From Phytohabitans kaempferiae (GTDB taxonomy: Bacteria; Actinomycetota; Actinomycetes; Mycobacteriales; Micromonosporaceae): 64,000 bases of DNA. The notes beneath the pieces are model-generated. The model had not been told where the DNA came from. It saw nothing but the letters and a program-made list of their open reading frames with translations, and did not search any database. Below, in pieces: positions 1 to 8,546 of the stretch. The position numbers and the translations under genes were made by a program. Numbering within the stretch: the stretch's first letter is position 1; each line of letters opens with the position of its first letter. The stretch covers positions 10,003-74,002 of the forward strand of contig NZ_JBHLUH010000006.1 in NCBI RefSeq assembly GCF_042433955.1, given 5' to 3'.

Positions 1-170
1 AGACCCGCAGCATCAACAACAACGTGCGAGGGTACGGCTTCACCCTCGACGGAAGCGCCTACCGGGGCGGAATCACCAGAGTCAAGATCGACGCCTGTGT
101 CTTCCGCGCCGGGACCAACGCCCTCTGGGGATGCACACTCGCCGGACCGCGCAACCTGTACCGCCCCTGA
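1..170 (+). CDS. C-terminal fragment of an unidentified protein
   Basis: An open frame enters from the left edge (reading from base 3) and ends at TGA 168-170, giving the last 55 residues of a protein that begins outside the window. The visible tail is Asn/Gly/Arg rich, has two cysteines (in DACVF and WGCTL) and ends NLYRP, which would suit a small folded or secreted domain. No family is recognised. Codon choice fits a coding frame, but with no start visible the call rests on the open frame alone. Confidence 0.45.
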   Translation, partial: TRSINNNVRGYGFTLDGSAYRGGITRVKIDACVFRAGTNALWGCTLAGPRNLYRP

Positions 171-656
171 CGATTCCGTCGCGGCGGGCGCAGGGCTACG
201 TGCTGGACGCCGGTCGTCAACCCGGGACGGCGTGCTACCGGCTGTGTGAGGCTGTCGGACGTGATGCACAGGGGGCCGTTCGCGGACGAGGTCCGCGTCA
301 GCGCGGAAGGCGTGACGTTCGTGTGGCCCTGGCGCTCGCCCGAGGCCCGATCCACGACATCCGGCGCCGCGTGGGTGCGCGGATGTCGGGCATGACGCTA
401 GCCACCGGGGAATGGGCCAACTACACCCACTCGGACGTTCTGCTCGCGAGGAGCGGTGTGCCCGGGTTCCTCTACCGCCGCTTCCGCAGGTGGGCCGACA
501 CCATCGCCGCACGTTCCGACCTCGAACGATGATGGGTCAACCGCTCATCGCGCATTGAGCGGGCACGTGCGAGGTCAGGCGGTCCAGCCGCCAAGACCGT
601 GAGCGCCGCGGCCAGCAGGCGTCGCGGCGGTCACGCTTCGTTCGTCCCGGAAACTG
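171..656 (+). other. region without a convincing intact gene; possible gene remnants
   Basis: Two partly protein-like stretches lie here in different frames. One begins at GTG 246 and reads VMHRGPFADEVRVSAEG before running to a stop near 390. Another, in the frame open from 131 to 532, ends with a protein-like stretch GEWANYTHSDVLLARSGVPG. Together they could be one small gene broken by a frameshift near 315-330, or chance open frames in GC-rich DNA. No family was recognised. Confidence 0.3.
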
Positions 657-1070
657 TCAGTCGTGCATCTGCCCGGTGCTGCCGGCCGTGACGAGGGACT
701 GCACGTCCTCGGGAAGTGACTGCTGCACCTTGTCCATGACGCCACCTTGAGTAGCCTCGTCGACAACCTCGCACACCACCCGGGCCGCGAACGCCGCCCG
801 GGGTTCGTCGAAGCCGGACCGGCTGGATACCCGCGCGACGAACTCGTCCAGGTCGAACCGTTCGCCGGTGCCGTAACCGCTGAACACCTCGGTGCGGCGC
901 AGGTGTTCGCCGACCTCGATCGGCAACTGTGCCGCCAGGTTCTCCGCCAAGCCCTCCGGGATGCGCTCGCCGAGTGTCTCCAGCACCGATCGGGTGGCCC
1001 GCTCGGCCTCGCCGCGGCTGGACAGCCGAGCCCGTGCCTGCACCTGCCCGATGAACTGGTCGTGTTGCAT
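657..1070 (-). CDS. DUF2267 domain protein
   Basis: A 137-residue soluble protein beginning MQHDQFIGQVQARA. It has the usual DUF2267 make-up: an N-terminal helix with Q-x-R-x-x-L, then A-x-R-A-x-x-x-V-L-x-x-L-x-x-R-I-x-x-x-x-A-x-x-L-A-A-Q-L-P, followed by a second helical half (EFVARVSSRSG, then AARVVCEVVDEA). Length is typical for a single-domain member. The start is supported by GGAGGTGAG seven or so bases upstream on the minus strand. DUF2267 proteins are of unknown function and often found near stress or CBS-domain genes; a CBS protein does lie at 15.1 kb. Its immediate neighbours give no functional clue. Confidence 0.85.
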   Translation of the reverse strand: MQHDQFIGQVQARARLSSRGEAERATRSVLETLGERIPEGLAENLAAQLPIEVGEHLRRTEVFSGYGTGERFDLDEFVARVSSRSGFDEPRAAFAARVVCEVVDEATQGGVMDKVQQSLPEDVQSLVTAGSTGQMHD

Positions 1071-1343
1071 CGTGTACTCACCTCCGGATGGATGGGCTCA
1101 ACAAAGGTGGTACCCACCTGGCGACGGCCTATCCACTTGCGCGGGGTGGTGTGGTCGATGGACCGACCACGTCGCCCGCCCAGGTGGCACAGGTCACCAC
1201 CATCGACTGGGAAAGGGCCGCGCCGAGACCGATACGGGGACCAAGCGGACGCCCGTGACGAGCGGAACACGAGGCGGCGTTTCCCGGGAGCGTGGCACGG
1301 CCCGCCGACCTGTCCGATCAGGACGGAGGTACAGGAAGACCCG

Positions 1344-2054
1344 TCAGCGTTTCCGGAGACGTCGGGTCATCGCGTCGTTGAAGTCCTCGAACGAGAGTCC
1401 CGAGGCGATCAGGTCGGTGATGTCGACGACGGTGGGCTCGGCCCGGGGCTGCGCCTGACGGTCAGGGTCCACCGGAAGTCGCGCCACCCCGAGTGGCTCG
1501 GTCGCCGGCTTCCCCTCCAAGGCCGCCGGGTCGAGACTCCACGCCGCGGCGACTCGCATCACGTCGTCCTCCCTTACCGTGACCGAATCGTGCGCGGCGT
1601 CGAACGTGGCCGGCAGCCCGATCGCGAACTCGATTTCCTGGGGATCTCCCTGCCATCGCGTCACCGTGCCTGATTCGCCGAGGTACCCGAACGACCGCAC
1701 CAGCCGACCGCCGACCGCGCGTGTCCACTCGTGTGACTCGGTGACCCGGTCAGTGTAGAAGAGCTGCACCTCGCGGTCGAGCGCACCGGAAAGCGCGGCG
1801 ACGTCAATGTAGTCACTGGCCATCGCGACCCATCGGCCCGCCACAAGTGACCATGTGGCGCCGCCGGCGCCGGTGAGCGGAGGCGTGGCGATGACGATGT
1901 CCGCCTCCGCGTATGCCCGCTCGACGCCCTCCCGCCAGGCGCCGTTGCCCACGATACGGCCCCCGAGCGCGTCGACGACCTCTCTCGCGCCGCCGTCCCG
2001 GATCGCCAGCCAGCCCGTCTTGTATCCAAATCCCGCCATCCGCGTCGCTGTCAC
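1344..2054 (-). CDS. hypothetical protein, 236 aa
   Basis: A soluble protein without signal peptide or membrane segment. The N-terminal half reads like an alpha/beta domain (MTATRMAGFGYKTGWLAIRD, then ADIVIATPPLTGAGGATWSLV) and the C-terminal part carries a WxxDPxAL segment and a basic tail MTRRLRKR. I do not recognise the family. Codon bias, length and a hairpin isolating it from the upstream protease gene support a real gene. It is transcribed in the same direction as the protease, but the strong hairpin between them suggests its own promoter. Confidence 0.7.
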   Translation of the reverse strand: MTATRMAGFGYKTGWLAIRDGGAREVVDALGGRIVGNGAWREGVERAYAEADIVIATPPLTGAGGATWSLVAGRWVAMASDYIDVAALSGALDREVQLFYTDRVTESHEWTRAVGGRLVRSFGYLGESGTVTRWQGDPQEIEFAIGLPATFDAAHDSVTVREDDVMRVAAAWSLDPAALEGKPATEPLGVARLPVDPDRQAQPRAEPTVVDITDLIASGLSFEDFNDAMTRRLRKR

Positions 2055-2083
2055 GGAACGAGATTAGACGCTGTTGCCGAAGC

Positions 2084-2120
2084 GCGGTCCCACCAGGGCT
2101 GCTCGCCCCGGTGGGACCGC
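2084..2120 (-). terminator. stem-loop downstream of the protease gene
   Basis: Perfect 11-bp arms GCGGTCCCACC (2084-2094) and GGTGGGACCGC (2110-2120) flank a 15-nt loop. It starts 16 nt beyond the stop codon of the minus-strand protease gene, as expected for a factor-independent terminator in a high-GC actinobacterium, where the U-tract is often missing. Confidence 0.7.
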
Positions 2121-2135
2121 TCAGCGGACCGCAGG

Positions 2136-5100
2136 CTAGACGCAGGCGTCCAGGACCTGTCTCGAGTAGGACACCGACCGGCCGGTGTCTCCGTTGGCGA
2201 ATCTCCACGTGGTGATGGCCTGGGTCATGTAGTACGCGCAGACCGGCGTGGGGCTGTCACTGATCCGTGCGGTGCTGTATCCAGTCTTGGCCACGATCAC
2301 GGGGCCCCAGTTTTCGGTGTGCGTCTCCCAGACACCCCAAGGCGCGATCGAGTACTTCCTGAGCATGTTCGCGGTCACGTTCACGGCATACACCGTTCCG
2401 GTGCATCTGGTGCTGTTGGTGGCGTGAACCTCGGAGTAGCCGGAGTACGCGTGGTAGGTCGGGGTCTGTCCGACGGCAACACAGCCACCTCGGAGCGTGG
2501 TGGTCCGGACGGTGTTGGACGCGGCGCTCTCGGAGAAGGCGTTGGCCGCGGTGACACGGAAATCGTAGGTTGTATTGAAATTCAGGAGGTTCATGGTGAT
2601 CGACGTCTCGGGCGTCGGCCACGTCGCCTTGACCCACGCGCCGTTGCGGGTCACGTTGCGGAAGTAGATGAAGTACATGACGTTCGGCGATGGGCTTCGT
2701 GTCCAACTCAAGTCGACCGCGTTGAACTGGGCCCTCGCCCAGAGGTTGGACGGCGCTGCCGGCACCGGAGGCAGTGGCCGCGCGGTGGCCACATTGGTCG
2801 GTGCTGAGTCGCCGGTGATGTTTGTCGCTCGTAGTCGGAAGTCGTAGGTGACGCCGTTGGTCAGCAGTGATGCCGTGTAGGTGCAGCATGTGGTGACGGG
2901 AATGCTGATTCGGCGCCATGCCCCGCCGTTGGCGCGGTATTCGACCCAGTAGTAGACGTTGGCTGTCGGGCTGGCTGTCCAGCGCAGTGTCACTTTGCCG
3001 TCGCCGGCCTGGGCGGTGAGCCCGCTCGGCGGTTGTGGCGCCGGAGGCATCGGGCGTGCGGTGGCCACATTGGTCGGTGCTGAGTCGCCGGTGATGTTTG
3101 TCGCTCGTAGTCGGAAGTCGTAGGTGACGCCGTTGGTCAGCAGTGATGCTGTGTAGGTGCAGCATGTGGTGACGGGAATGCTGATTCGGCGCCATGCCCC
3201 GCCGTTGGCGCGGTATTCGACCCAGTAGTAGACGTTGGCTGTCGGGCTGGCTGTCCAGCGCAGTGTCACTTTGCCGTCGCCGGCCTGGGCGGTGAGCCCG
3301 CTCGGCGGCTGTGGCAGCGGCGGCATGGGCCGCGCGGTGGCGACGTTCGAGGCCGCGCTGTCACCGGAGGCGTTGGTGGCCCGAAGCCGGAACTCGTACG
3401 TCGTGCCGTTGTCCAGGAACGACATCGTGTAGCTGCAGCATGTGGTGAGCGGCAGTGGGATCCGCTGCCAGGCGCCGCCGCTGGGTCGGTGCTCGATGGC
3501 GTACCACACGCTGGGGCTGGGACTCGCGGTCCAGCGCAGCGTCACCTTGCCGTCGCCGGCCTGGGCGGTCAGTCCGCTGGGGGGCTGTGGCAGCCCGCCG
3601 AGCGAGGTCACCCGGATGGTGTCCGACGCCGGCCCCTCGCCGCCCTGGTTGGACGCCGCGACCTTGAACTCGTAGACGTGGTTGTTGACGAGCGGTCCGA
3701 TGGACACGTTGGTTTTCTCGGTTGGCAGGCCGAGTTTGGTGAAGGCGGTCTGTCCGGCCGTGACGTCGCGGTAGTAGCCCCAGTAGTAGAAGTTGCCGGC
3801 CGATGGCGGATCCCAGTCCAGGTCAACACTGCCGTCCCCGGCCGCCCGTCCGGTGAGGTTGCGCGGCGCAGCCGGCGGGGCGTAGTTCGAGACCGCCTGG
3901 ACCGGATCGGACAACGGTCCGGCCTGGCCGTTGGTGGCGCCCACCTTGTACTCGTACCGGTGAGCGTGGGTCAGTAGGCTAACCGTGAAGGTGCAGCAGG
4001 CTGTCACTGGCAGCCCGATCTTCGTAAACGACGTCTGACCCGCCGTCACGTCGCGCTGGTACACGTCGTACCAATGAGGACCGTTCGCCGGTTCACTCCA
4101 GTTGAGGACGATGGTGCCGTCGCTCTTCGGCGTCGCCGTCAGCCCGGTCACCTTGCCGGGCAGCGGCTTGCGCGGCGTGACCCGCACCAGATTGGTCCGT
4201 GTCGACTCGCCACCTTGCCCGATCGCCGAGACGGCGAACTCGTACTCGGAGTTGTTGTCGAGGTAGGCGGCGGTCATCGTGCAGCATTCCGCGACCGGGT
4301 AGGGCAGCTTGGTGAATTCGGTCTCTGCCTCGGTCACGTTGCGCTGGTAGACCCAGTACCAGACGTTGGGCGTCGGACTCGCCACCCACGTCAGGTCGGC
4401 CTTGCCGTCACCCGCCGTGGCGGTCAGCCCGGTTGGTGGCTGAGGCATCGGATACCGCGACGTGGCCCGGGCGGGGTCGGACGCTGGTCCTTCGCCTCCC
4501 ACGTTGGTGGCCGCGACCTTGAACTCGTACTCGTGCCCGTGCGTCAGGTAGGCGGCCGTCAACGCGCAGCAATCCACGACCGGGTACGGCAGCTTGGTGA
4601 AGTCCGTCTCGCCCGCGGTGACGTCGCGCTGGTAGACCCAGTACCAGACGTTCACGGCGGGCGGCTGCCAGGTGAGCGCGATCGTGCCGTCGGTGTTCGC
4701 GGCGGCCGCCAGCCCGGTAGGAGCATCGGGTGGCTGAGTGCGTGCGGTCGCGCTGGCCACATTGGACTGTGGCCCGGTGCCCATGCTGTTGGCCGCGGCC
4801 ACCCGGAACTCGTATGTGTGGCCCTCCTGCAGCCCGTGCGCGACGGCGCTCGTCCCGGTCTGCCGCTCCGTCCAGGGCGTGAAATCGGGGTCCCCGTCGG
4901 TCACGTCCCGCTGCGAGACGACGTAGTGCACGTTCGGCTGGGAGACGCCGTCCCAGCGCAGCCGGATGGTGGAGTCGGGGTTGGATGTCGCGGTCAGGTT
5001 CGTCGGTCCCTGTGCCGGCGGCTGCTCGATGTAGAGCAGCAGGTTGGGTGAACCCATCACGTCCTGCACCGCGCCCGGGGTGGCGGGCTTGAGCAGCACC

Positions 5101-7589
5101 TCAGCCACGTCGGCGGGGCTGTACTCGGGGTGGGCCTGCAAGAGCATGGCCGCGGCGCCGGCGACGTGCGGCGTTGCCATCGACGTCCCCGTCAGGGTTC
5201 TTGTCTCGTTGGGACCACCGATGTACGCGGACTCGATGTCCGCCCCCGGCGCGAACAGGTCCACGCAGGCACCGAAGTTGCTGGCTATCAGTGGATTGGT
5301 GTTGGTCCAGCGCTTGCCGTCCTTCGTCATCGCCGCCACCGTGATCGCTTCGGGAGCACGGGCGGGAGTCGCGCCACACGCGTCGATGTTGTTGTTGCCC
5401 GCGGCCGCGACGACCGTGATCCCCGCAGCGACTGCCTTCTTGACCGCGTTGTCGACCTGGGTCGACTGGTTTCGAGGCAACGAGGCCGGCCAGGCCAGAC
5501 TCATGTTGATCACGGCGGGCTTCTGCAGGTTCGCGAGCACCCATTCGATGCCTTCCACGGCCATGCGTTGGGTACCTTGGTTCTGGCAGTCGAGGACCTT
5601 CACCGCGTGCAGGCGTACGAACTTCGCCACCCCCCAGCGGGAACCGCCGAGCGTGCCCGCCACGTGGGTACCGTGGCCGTTGCAGTCGTCGGAGTTCATG
5701 TTCTGGTCGACGGTGTTCCGGCCGGATGAGATCCGGCCGACGAAGTCGTTGTGGTCCAGCTTGATGCCGCTGTCCAGCACGTACGCGTGTACGTTGCTGG
5801 CGTCGTTCGGATAGTGGTACAGCTTGTCCAGTAACGGATCGCGCTGGTCGATGCGGTCCAGTCCCCACGATGGCTCTGGCGCGGGCCCCTGCACACCGCC
5901 ACCCTCGACCGAAGTGACCTGGTCCTGCTGGACGTCGAGCACGTCGGGATGCCCGGCGAGGTCGATGGCCTGAGCCTGCGTCAGTGCCGCGGAAAACCCG
6001 TTGAGCGTCAGCGGAAACAGCCGGTCCAGCGTGCCGCCGGACTGGGCGAGCAGCTCGCGGGCGAACGCCTCGACCCCACGGCTGCGAACGGCCGCGTTGT
6101 CCTTGAACCGCACGATGTAGTAGCCCGAGACGGCGCTCGGTGTGTTGGCCAGCAGGATGACACTGGCATCGCGCTCAACGCGGGCGGTGACCGCGACCGT
6201 CGCGGAGAACGGCCCTTCACCCACGGCGTTGGCGGCGGTCACCTTGAACTCGTAGCGGTGACCGGTGACGAGCCCACCGACGTCCGCCGCCGCCGACCCC
6301 AACCGTTGCCGTTGCCGGCTGAAATGGGTCTGACCGTTGGTCACGTCACGCCGGTACACGTAGTACCCGGTCGCCCCACTGATGACGGTCCACCTGAGAT
6401 GCACGACGCCAGCGGTATCGGCTGTCACCGTCACCCCGGTCGGCGCGACTGGCAGGGTCGACGGATCCGGCTGCGGCCGCGGCCAGTCCAGCTCCACGAA
6501 CCGTGGCCGATACAGGCGGGCATCCGCGAAGTTGTCAGGGTTGTTGAGGCTGTTGACGTCGTACGACATGAGCAGCTTCCCAGGCCGGGCCAGGTCGGGA
6601 TGCAGCCGTGCGGTGTAGACGATTTTCTCTGTTCCCGCCTGCTGCTCCGGTGCGGTCAGCAACTGGATCGGCCCGCTGAACGGGCCGGTCGGCGACGCCG
6701 CCGTGTACGCCACGAACTGCGGGTCGAAGATGGTGTTCGTGTCCTGCGTGACCACCACGTACTGACTGCCGACCTTCTGCACCGCGAACGAGTTGCCGAC
6801 GCCGCTGAGTAGTCGGGCGGCAGCAGACTCGGTGGCCGACCAGCCGCTGCCGGTCCAGTACTGCCAGGCACCGCCCAGACCGCCGACCGAGGCCCGCGCG
6901 ACGTGCCCGAACTTCATGCCGCCCAGCCCTTCTGAGGTGCCGTAAATGTAGGTGTAGGAGCCGTCGACAAGCACCGCCGATCCCCATTGGACGGACTTGC
7001 CCACCGGCAGGTCAACCAGTGAGGTCTGGGTCAGGCCGGGCAGCGAGAAGGTGGCCAGCGACGTGCCCATCAGCTCCATGTCAAGGCTGCCCTGCCCAAA
7101 CTGGCGGAAGCGGTTGTAGAGCACTCGCAACTCGCCGGACTCCACGACGGCGTCGGCGACCCATGCCAGCTCGTCCTGCGAACTCGGCTTGACCAGCGGC
7201 TCAGGAAACGCGGCCGACCCACCCATCAACGTCGTCGTGAGCTGCACGCCTTCCTGCACGACCAGCGTGTTGTGCACCATCGGCGTGTCCGCCGGACGGC
7301 TACCGTCGGCATTGACCGAACCGAGAAACGTATCCGAGAACAACCACGCCATCCGGCCATCCGGCAGCAGCACTGACACGGTGCTGTCGCCGCCGGTCCA
7401 GTGACCGCCCGCATCGCCGTACGCGGCGAACATGGAATTCACCTGCGCCGCTGTCATCCCGCCGGCCGGCACACTCGCCGCCGCCCGCGCCCCGCTGCCG
7501 GTGATTATCACCGTGAGCGCCACGACGATCAGAAAGGTGCAAGATCCCGCAATGAAGCGACGGATCCCCGTCAGACCCCACGTTGTCAT
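2136..7589 (-). CDS. secreted multidomain subtilisin (S8) with N-terminal DUF4185/DUF5005-like domain and ten FnIII domains
   Basis: 1,817 residues, predicted extracellular. Order: signal peptide (about 1-38, ending GSGARAAAS); DUF4185/DUF5005-like propeller domain (about 40-375, with LLPDGRMAWLFSDTFLG); one FnIII domain (about 385-470); I9 propeptide-like domain (about 480-560, YYIVRFKDN); proteinase-K-type S8 domain (about 570-860) with Asp in YVLDSGI (about 606), His in GHGTHVAGT (about 640) and Ser in GTSMATPHVAGA (about 804); nine more FnIII domains; and a cysteine-containing C-terminal domain of about 115 residues (CVAVGQTPTYHAYSG to QVLDACV). Placing an inhibitor/propeptide domain internally, after a 475-residue N-terminal extension, is unusual: autoprocessing at the I9-S8 junction would release the first two domains. 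Six of the nine C-terminal FnIII domains have a conserved adjacent Cys-Cys pair. Natural substrate unknown; an insoluble polymer or cell-wall role is inferred from the repeats. Confidence 0.93.
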   Translation of the reverse strand: MTTWGLTGIRRFIAGSCTFLIVVALTVIITGSGARAAASVPAGGMTAAQVNSMFAAYGDAGGHWTGGDSTVSVLLPDGRMAWLFSDTFLGSVNADGSRPADTPMVHNTLVVQEGVQLTTTLMGGSAAFPEPLVKPSSQDELAWVADAVVESGELRVLYNRFRQFGQGSLDMELMGTSLATFSLPGLTQTSLVDLPVGKSVQWGSAVLVDGSYTYIYGTSEGLGGMKFGHVARASVGGLGGAWQYWTGSGWSATESAAARLLSGVGNSFAVQKVGSQYVVVTQDTNTIFDPQFVAYTAASPTGPFSGPIQLLTAPEQQAGTEKIVYTARLHPDLARPGKLLMSYDVNSLNNPDNFADARLYRPRFVELDWPRPQPDPSTLPVAPTGVTVTADTAGVVHLRWTVISGATGYYVYRRDVTNGQTHFSRQRQRLGSAAADVGGLVTGHRYEFKVTAANAVGEGPFSATVAVTARVERDASVILLANTPSAVSGYYIVRFKDNAAVRSRGVEAFARELLAQSGGTLDRLFPLTLNGFSAALTQAQAIDLAGHPDVLDVQQDQVTSVEGGGVQGPAPEPSWGLDRIDQRDPLLDKLYHYPNDASNVHAYVLDSGIKLDHNDFVGRISSGRNTVDQNMNSDDCNGHGTHVAGTLGGSRWGVAKFVRLHAVKVLDCQNQGTQRMAVEGIEWVLANLQKPAVINMSLAWPASLPRNQSTQVDNAVKKAVAAGITVVAAAGNNNIDACGATPARAPEAITVAAMTKDGKRWTNTNPLIASNFGACVDLFAPGADIESAYIGGPNETRTLTGTSMATPHVAGAAAMLLQAHPEYSPADVAEVLLKPATPGAVQDVMGSPNLLLYIEQPPAQGPTNLTATSNPDSTIRLRWDGVSQPNVHYVVSQRDVTDGDPDFTPWTERQTGTSAVAHGLQEGHTYEFRVAAANSMGTGPQSNVASATARTQPPDAPTGLAAAANTDGTIALTWQPPAVNVWYWVYQRDVTAGETDFTKLPYPVVDCCALTAAYLTHGHEYEFKVAATNVGGEGPASDPARATSRYPMPQPPTGLTATAGDGKADLTWVASPTPNVWYWVYQRNVTEAETEFTKLPYPVAECCTMTAAYLDNNSEYEFAVSAIGQGGESTRTNLVRVTPRKPLPGKVTGLTATPKSDGTIVLNWSEPANGPHWYDVYQRDVTAGQTSFTKIGLPVTACCTFTVSLLTHAHRYEYKVGATNGQAGPLSDPVQAVSNYAPPAAPRNLTGRAAGDGSVDLDWDPPSAGNFYYWGYYRDVTAGQTAFTKLGLPTEKTNVSIGPLVNNHVYEFKVAASNQGGEGPASDTIRVTSLGGLPQPPSGLTAQAGDGKVTLRWTASPSPSVWYAIEHRPSGGAWQRIPLPLTTCCSYTMSFLDNGTTYEFRLRATNASGDSAASNVATARPMPPLPQPPSGLTAQAGDGKVTLRWTASPTANVYYWVEYRANGGAWRRISIPVTTCCTYTASLLTNGVTYDFRLRATNITGDSAPTNVATARPMPPAPQPPSGLTAQAGDGKVTLRWTASPTANVYYWVEYRANGGAWRRISIPVTTCCTYTASLLTNGVTYDFRLRATNITGDSAPTNVATARPLPPVPAAPSNLWARAQFNAVDLSWTRSPSPNVMYFIYFRNVTRNGAWVKATWPTPETSITMNLLNFNTTYDFRVTAANAFSESAASNTVRTTTLRGGCVAVGQTPTYHAYSGYSEVHATNSTRCTGTVYAVNVTANMLRKYSIAPWGVWETHTENWGPVIVAKTGYSTARISDSPTPVCAYYMTQAITTWRFANGDTGRSVSYSRQVLDACV
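2782..3308 (-). repeat. near-identical tandem FnIII repeat, 276-bp period
   Basis: Bases 2782-3032 and 3058-3308 are the same 251-bp sequence with one silent difference (c at 2873, t at 3149). They encode FnIII domains 7 and 8 after the catalytic domain. The 276-bp period is exactly one 92-residue domain, so this is a recent in-frame domain duplication or gene conversion; the other FnIII copies are much more diverged. Confidence 0.95.
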
Positions 7590-8039
7590 CGCCGAAGTAT
7601 GAAGATCATCGGCTTCAATTCGACTTCATCTGCGACTGGGACGTTTGGTTTGGCGAAAGACGAGGGTCATCTCGTGTGTCGGCGTCGTTCTTGACTTGCT
7701 CGACTCACCCCGCGCGGGCCGACACCCACTGGCAGTGGCAGAACAGCAGGGTCGCCCTCGGCGAGACCTCGGTGAGTGTGGACAACGTGCCGATTGCCCT
7801 CCCCTCATCCCGGCTCAGCATGATCGAGAAACCCGGCCAGGGTTGCATTCCGCAGCGGTTCGCTGGAGATCCGTGTGGCTGAACTTTCGAGTGCGCTGCT
7901 CGCCGGCGATCCTGCCGTGTCGACCAGAGGCGCCCGCTGAATGCGCGACACTGCCATCAGCCCGTACCGATGGATTTGTATGTCGGGGTGGTGCAACAGT
8001 TCATGCCCGTCGAGCGTGTTGGACCGACGGGAGGTGGGA
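7590..8039. other. intergenic region between divergent protease and sigma-factor genes
   Basis: About 450 bp with only short, overlapping open frames and no recognisable product. It must hold the protease promoter on the left and the sigma-factor promoter on the right; no clear -35/-10 pair stood out. It ends in the ribosome-binding site GGGAGG at 8029-8034. Confidence 0.5.
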
Positions 8040-8540
8040 GTGGTCGAGGACTTCGGGTCGTTCGTCCGTGACCGTACGCCGGCGCTGCTGCGCTATGGCT
8101 TCGTCCTGTCGGGCAATCCCCATGATGCCGCTGATCTGGCGCAGGAGGCGCTGGCGCGGTTGGGCGAACGGTGGTCGAAGGTCAGCGCGCGGGGCGATCC
8201 GGAGGGCTACGTTCGCACGACGATGGCGCGGTTGCACATCAGTTGGTGGCGGCGGCGCCGTCGGGAGCATCCGGTGCGGGTCCTGCCGGAGCAGAGCTAC
8301 GTCGAAGCTGGCATCGCCGAGGCCGAGGGTGATCTTGGTCTGTGGCGCGCGGTGACCGCCCTGCCGCCCCGGCAGCGGGCGGTGCTCATGTTGCGCTACC
8401 ACGAGCAGCTCAGCGACGAGGAGATCGCCCGGTTGCTGGGGGTTTCCCGGGGAACGGTGCGCAGTCAGGCCGCCCGTGGCCTGGACAAGCTGCGCGACGT
8501 CGCCGAGTCGCAGGTTGAAGTACGGGTCAACGGGAGGTAG
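8040..8540 (+). CDS. SigE-family (ECF) RNA polymerase sigma-70 factor
   Basis: 166 residues from GTG 8040, chosen because GGGAGG lies five bases upstream and the family normally begins V(V)EDF; an open frame extends to ATG 7941 but the extra residues are unlike the family. Region 2 (DFGSFVRDRTPALLRYGFVL, then DAADLAQEALARL) and region 4 (LPPRQRAVLMLRYHEQLSDE with the helix-turn-helix IARLLGVSRGTVRSQ) are both complete. These factors redirect RNA polymerase in response to surface or other stress. The next gene, six bases downstream, encodes a membrane-anchored protein that is the natural candidate for its antagonist. Confidence 0.92.
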   Translation: MVEDFGSFVRDRTPALLRYGFVLSGNPHDAADLAQEALARLGERWSKVSARGDPEGYVRTTMARLHISWWRRRRREHPVRVLPEQSYVEAGIAEAEGDLGLWRAVTALPPRQRAVLMLRYHEQLSDEEIARLLGVSRGTVRSQAARGLDKLRDVAESQVEVRVNGR

Positions 8541-8546
8541 CCGGGC

